In this document: positions 60,148 to 64,000 of the stretch, in pieces
Layout: every line of letters starts with the position of its first letter
How positions within the stretch are numbered: the first letter of the stretch is position 1
Assembly: GCA_026874595.1 (NCBI GenBank)
Contig: CM049316.1
Span: 48,174,695-48,238,694 of the forward strand
Direction: 5' to 3'
Source of the DNA: Sipunculus nudus
Lineage: Eukaryota; Annelida; Sipuncula; Golfingiida; Sipunculidae
Length of the DNA stretch: 64,000 bases
Notes under the pieces: model-generated
Database searches by the model: none
Seen by the model: only the letters and a program-made list of their open reading frames with translations
Told to the model about the DNA's origin: nothing
Program-made: the position numbers and the translations under genes

Positions 60148-61389
60148 CTGTAATTATAAAGACAGTTCATTCATAGAGCCTCAATTTTAACCAATAAACC
60201 TTGGATATTAAAAAGCATTCAATAATTCATCCAAACTGCACCCTGGCTGTACCTGATAAATCTGTAATACCAAGTGTCAAATTAGTCCTGAGAAATGAAC
60301 AGGAATATACACTCTGCACAAATTATTGTAGGTGCCACCACCAGTCTTGTATATTGCGGCCCTGTCAGAGATGCATATATATGCACATTTTCAGGCTGAT
60401 ATAAGCAGGGATATAAACTGCAAGAAATCATTGGAGGTGGCAAAGAAAGTCTTGTGTATGAAAAAGCTGTTGAAGATGCATGGACATGAATACATTTCAG
60501 GCCAATACGTCAGACTTCTCTTGAATTAGATACATTTGGCTGACCCATCTTAGCTGAGGATGGCAGTTGCTCCCCTAAGTCATGCAAAGCAGAAGGCCAG
60601 GTGCAGCTACTGTACTTCCTTCATTGTTAAAGGTCCAATAATTCAGCCAAAATTCATTTCAGTAAACTTGAAGAAAGGCTGCCTAAGAATCATTTTTGTG
60701 CAATCTTACAGAATTTGAACCAACAGTTTTTTGCAGAAGAAGACTATTGCAACCCTCAGTTTGATGTTGGCTTACTTGGCCACATGCAAAAGGCCAGGTG
60801 TAGCTACTGCACTGAGTGAACTCTTGGTCTGGTGCAAAATCTGATACAGTTGGCAGTCTGCCAAAGCAATAAAGAGACACAGACTGACACTTGGCCTGTA
60901 GCCAAAGCTGAAACAGTCAGCAGCCTGCCAAGCAATCTATAGATATAGACAAAATCTTGGCCTGTTTCCGGATTGGTTTATACATATTGACAGACTTTGG
61001 CTACAAGGCATTTTCAAGCTGACATATTTAAAAGATTTTTTTAAGTAAAATGTTCACAATAACAAAGGGTGCCTATTGAAAGCAAAATTAGAGTACTGAT
61101 ATATTTTATTCATGGATTTATCTTACACATTAGCTGGATATGGACATCAATTATCTATATGGCCTGTACAGCTCTGCATATATACCCCCAGTACTCACAG
61201 TCTGTGATAACAATAAATCTACAAGCCATGTTTATTGTTTACCCAAATATGAGCAGTTCTTTCACTGCTGAAGGTCAAATAATTCAGCCTGAATTCAGTT
61301 AAGTAAACTTGAAGAATGACCATCAAAGAATCATTTTGTGCTATCTTACAGAATTTGAACCAACAGTTTTTTTTTGCAAAAGAAGACTA
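60148..61389. other. Intron upstream of exon 1 with decayed core repeats
   Basis: At 60290-60560 a degraded core appears (ggtgccaccaccagtcttgt). At 60680-61000 and 61310-61390, phrases such as cttacagaatttgaaccaac repeat. I see no exon upstream of exon 1 in this stretch. Confidence 0.4.
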
Positions 61390-61885
61390 TTGCAACCCTC
61401 AGTTTGATATAGGCATACTTAGCCACAGACAACCCTCAGTTTGAAGTAGGCATACTTAGCCACAGACAACCCTCAGTTTGATGTACCGGTAGGCATACTT
61501 AGCCACAGACAACCCTCAGTTTGATATAGGCATACTTAGCCACAGACAACCCTCAGTTTGATGTAGGCATACTAAGCCACAGGCAACCCTCAGTTTGATG
61601 TAGGCACACTTAGCCACAGACAACCCTCAGTTTGATTTAGGCATACTTAGCCACAGACAACCCTCAGTTTGATGTAGGCATACTTAGCCACAGACAACCC
61701 TCAGTTTGATGTAGGCATACTTAGCCACAGACAACCCTATGTTTGATTTTGGCATACTTAGCCACAGACAACCCTCAGTTCGATGTAGGCATACTTAGCC
61801 ACAGACAACCCTCAGTTTGATGTAGGCATACTTAGCCACAGACAACCCTCAGTTTGATTTAGGCATACTTAGCCACAGACAAACT
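61390..61885. repeat. 37-bp minisatellite
   Basis: The unit reads acaaccctcagtttgatgta then ggcatacttagccacag. About 13 copies are present with few substitutions and one 4-bp insertion (ccgg, about 61484). The array arose from sequence that also occurs once at about 60750-60783. Confidence 0.9.
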
Positions 61886-62699
61886 TCAGCCTTCTGTGAC
61901 TCTACCAAAATCAAAGAACCCAATCTGTTCTTATACAACTAAAATAACCCTTCCCTAGGATAATTCTTGTGAAAAAAGTATAACAATTTGGCTTGACAGT
62001 TTCATCATGAAACATTTTTAAAGTAGTGGCTGAAAAAGGCCTAAAGTACTTTTTTTTGCCTGTAAAAACTGGTAGATGCATGTGGAAACACCATTTGATA
62101 CCTCAATTTTAAAATATGAATTATGTGACCAACATATTGAATAATTTGGCCTGACAGTTTCAGAGAAGACCTTTAAAAGATTTTTAGCTTTTTAAAATTT
62201 AAGTCTATGCAGATAGCTAAAAGTATTTTAAATAAAGGAATTTTGTACATAATTTAGTAAGGCTAGCACCTGCCCTTTTTGAGACAGTGTGGGTTAACCC
62301 TTCACTGTTTGTATTTGGTTGTCACAAATCACCCCCCCCCTTACTGTTCAGATTAATTTTAGGTTTCTCACACTTTGAATTTTGACACACTGTACATTAA
62401 TGTTATGATTGATAACCTGATCAGTTTCTGGTGGACCCTCATGAAATTTTTAACACATTTTACAAAGATACCAAGCATGAGATTAATGATTTAATCAATC
62501 ATAAATTTCACTAAATCTATTAATAGAACCAGGTAAATTCAGGTAAGTATAGTGTCTTTGTTGTTTTAGCATATTTGTACATGATTATCTGCAGTATATC
62601 CCAGTGAAGACATTGTAGAATTAGGACCAATAAGGGAATTATCATCCGCCGGTACCTGGGGTATTGTCACTGAAGATCTAGGTAAAACAGGTTAATGAT
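61886..62699. other. Intron sequence, nothing recognised
   Basis: AT-rich with a C-run of 9 near 62332. It has weak similarity to 57000-57600 (phrases like ttggcctgacagtttcagag), so a decayed repeat is likely. Confidence 0.4.
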
Positions 62700-63171
62700 A
62701 TATGATTAAGATTACTTTGGAGACAGGGAAGAGATTGATTTCATTTATTTTATTAACAAATGGAGTGCCACTGTCATACAGATTTTAACTTGGCCATATA
62801 ACTGATAAGCAGCACATATAAGATAAAGAGTTTAACTATTTATTAAAATTTAATAACAAATATTGTGCCAAATATAATTTTTATTAAAAATAATAAGAGA
62901 ATCATATGATTTTTTAAATAAAATATAACTGAAATGATTATTAAAATAATCTTATAGAATATATTCATGAATGCATTCATGAATACATTTTGAAAGTCTT
63001 TGCACTGGTATTCAAATACTTTCATTTTTACCTGAATTCCCATTCTTATGCAAGAAATTTTATAATGGAGTACATATTCATATTCATATTCATACACATT
63101 TGTCAAGTATTCGCACCATGTCTGGTATTTATTCAGTTTTAGCCAAACAATGATGTTGAGAATCCAGAATA
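62700..63171 (+). mobile_element. Family G fragment
   Basis: It matches the first part of family G (tttggagacagggaagag to gttgagaatccagaatat). It is truncated on the left and cut on the right by a new head at 63172. The 118-codon minus-strand frame over it is a repeat shadow, also seen in the other G copies. Confidence 0.65.
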
Positions 63172-63411
63172 TAAACAAAGGACCCATGGGTCCTGACAAC
63201 CAGCTTAAGTTTGGAATTTTTGCAAATGCAAAATATGAAAAATATTCTATTGTAATGTTTTTTATTTATATAAGCATATGAGAAGCTAAGAGGAAAGGGC
63301 CCTCCAACTTGGTTATAGTAAAGTTCTCAATATATGATTGCAAACTAATACTCTGACAAGACTGTCATGAAGAAAAACATTAAAAGTTTTGAGATACTGT
63401 GATGCATATGA
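63172..63411 (+). mobile_element. Truncated pearl-like family B head
   Basis: It begins acaaaggacccatgggtcct and follows family B to gatgcatatgaa, the same stop point as the copy at 2332-2568. There a family I head (63412, acaagggacctatgggtcac) begins. The rest to 64000 resembles 23966-24480 and is otherwise featureless. Confidence 0.65.
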
Positions 63412-64000
63412 AACAAGGGACCTATGGGTCACTGTGCTCAGATGACATTAACCTTGAAGGTAAAAATCTACAATAATATCTAATGGAGATAAAGTGTAAG
63501 AGGAAGAGGTAATAAAGGCCATGGTTGGTTTATATGATTGGTTTGTATTGATGAGCAAGAAATTGTTGCAAAAAATATTTTGTGACCTGACCATGTGTTT
63601 CCTAATGTTGAAACTAAAGCATGTGAGCAGTTTGTGAACAAATGATCTGTACTAATACCATGATCATTAGTTGGTTTTTCGATTAACTGTTGACATTTCA
63701 GTAGTTTACACAGTTGTTCAACTGAATCTATTTTTTTGCATAATATATATTTTTAATTATATATGTATTTTTTTATGAAATGTATACAGCTGAAATATAG
63801 CTAATTAACAACATAAAACAGGGCAAACAAAGCCTGATCTCAAATTCTGCTGAGGCAGGAAAATAATGAACAAATGTTTGTATTAAATTCTGATTTTTTT
63901 TTATCACATCAATTATTTTCTAATTTAAGTTTATATTTCTACACATTTCCAATTTAACATATATATTTGAATATAAAAGTTGATTCATAATTCTCAATTG

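Overview
This window is eukaryotic and repeat-dominated. It looks like part of a bivalve mollusc chromosome. The evidence is AT-rich sequence without operons, spliced coding exons of about 66-108 nt separated by introns of up to 40 kb, and many interspersed elements with a tandem-repeated core, an ACGG-type microsatellite and a 3' hairpin. That layout matches the non-autonomous Helentron-associated ('pearl'-like) elements known from bivalves. The species cannot be named from sequence alone.

The only host gene I can support runs on the minus strand across the whole window. Five exons are phase-compatible with consensus GT/AG sites: 60058-60147, 52702-52809, 12206-12309, 544-639 and 88-153. They encode 154 complete codons plus 2 bases of an internal, helix-rich protein I do not recognise. 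Both ends of the gene lie outside the window. Just downstream of the first of these exons is the most unusual feature: an 85-bp tandem array (58813-60029) in which each unit carries an intact 54-nt in-frame copy of the exon's 3' part plus its GTAAGT donor, preceded by an AG.

Everything else lies in the introns. (i) 2.3-9.05 kb: pearl-like elements, a nested MITE and a 27-bp minisatellite. (ii) 10.7-11.96 kb: a 302-bp tandem element and a diverged palindrome-core repeat; 13.6-15.9 kb: a tRNA-derived SINE and another pearl-like element. (iii) 16.6-21.3 kb: two large minisatellites with higher-order structure. (iv) 21.6-23.8 kb: a TIR element. (v) 25.9-51.6 kb: a dense mosaic of nested elements, including an internally deleted Tigger/pogo transposon with a paralogous empty site, and a three-layer nest at 43.6-51.0 kb. 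(vi) 52.9-56.2 kb: two nested TIR elements. (vii) 58.8-61.9 kb: the exon-derived array and a 37-bp minisatellite.

Two themes unify the repeats. The 12-bp palindrome GGTGGCGCCACC recurs in otherwise different families, with variants that look like CpG decay. The 3' ends fold into hairpins whose arms differ between families by compensatory changes. No autonomous Rep/helicase gene, reverse transcriptase, rRNA, true tRNA gene or CRISPR array was seen. Most open frames in the window are translations of tandem or interspersed repeats and are not annotated as genes.
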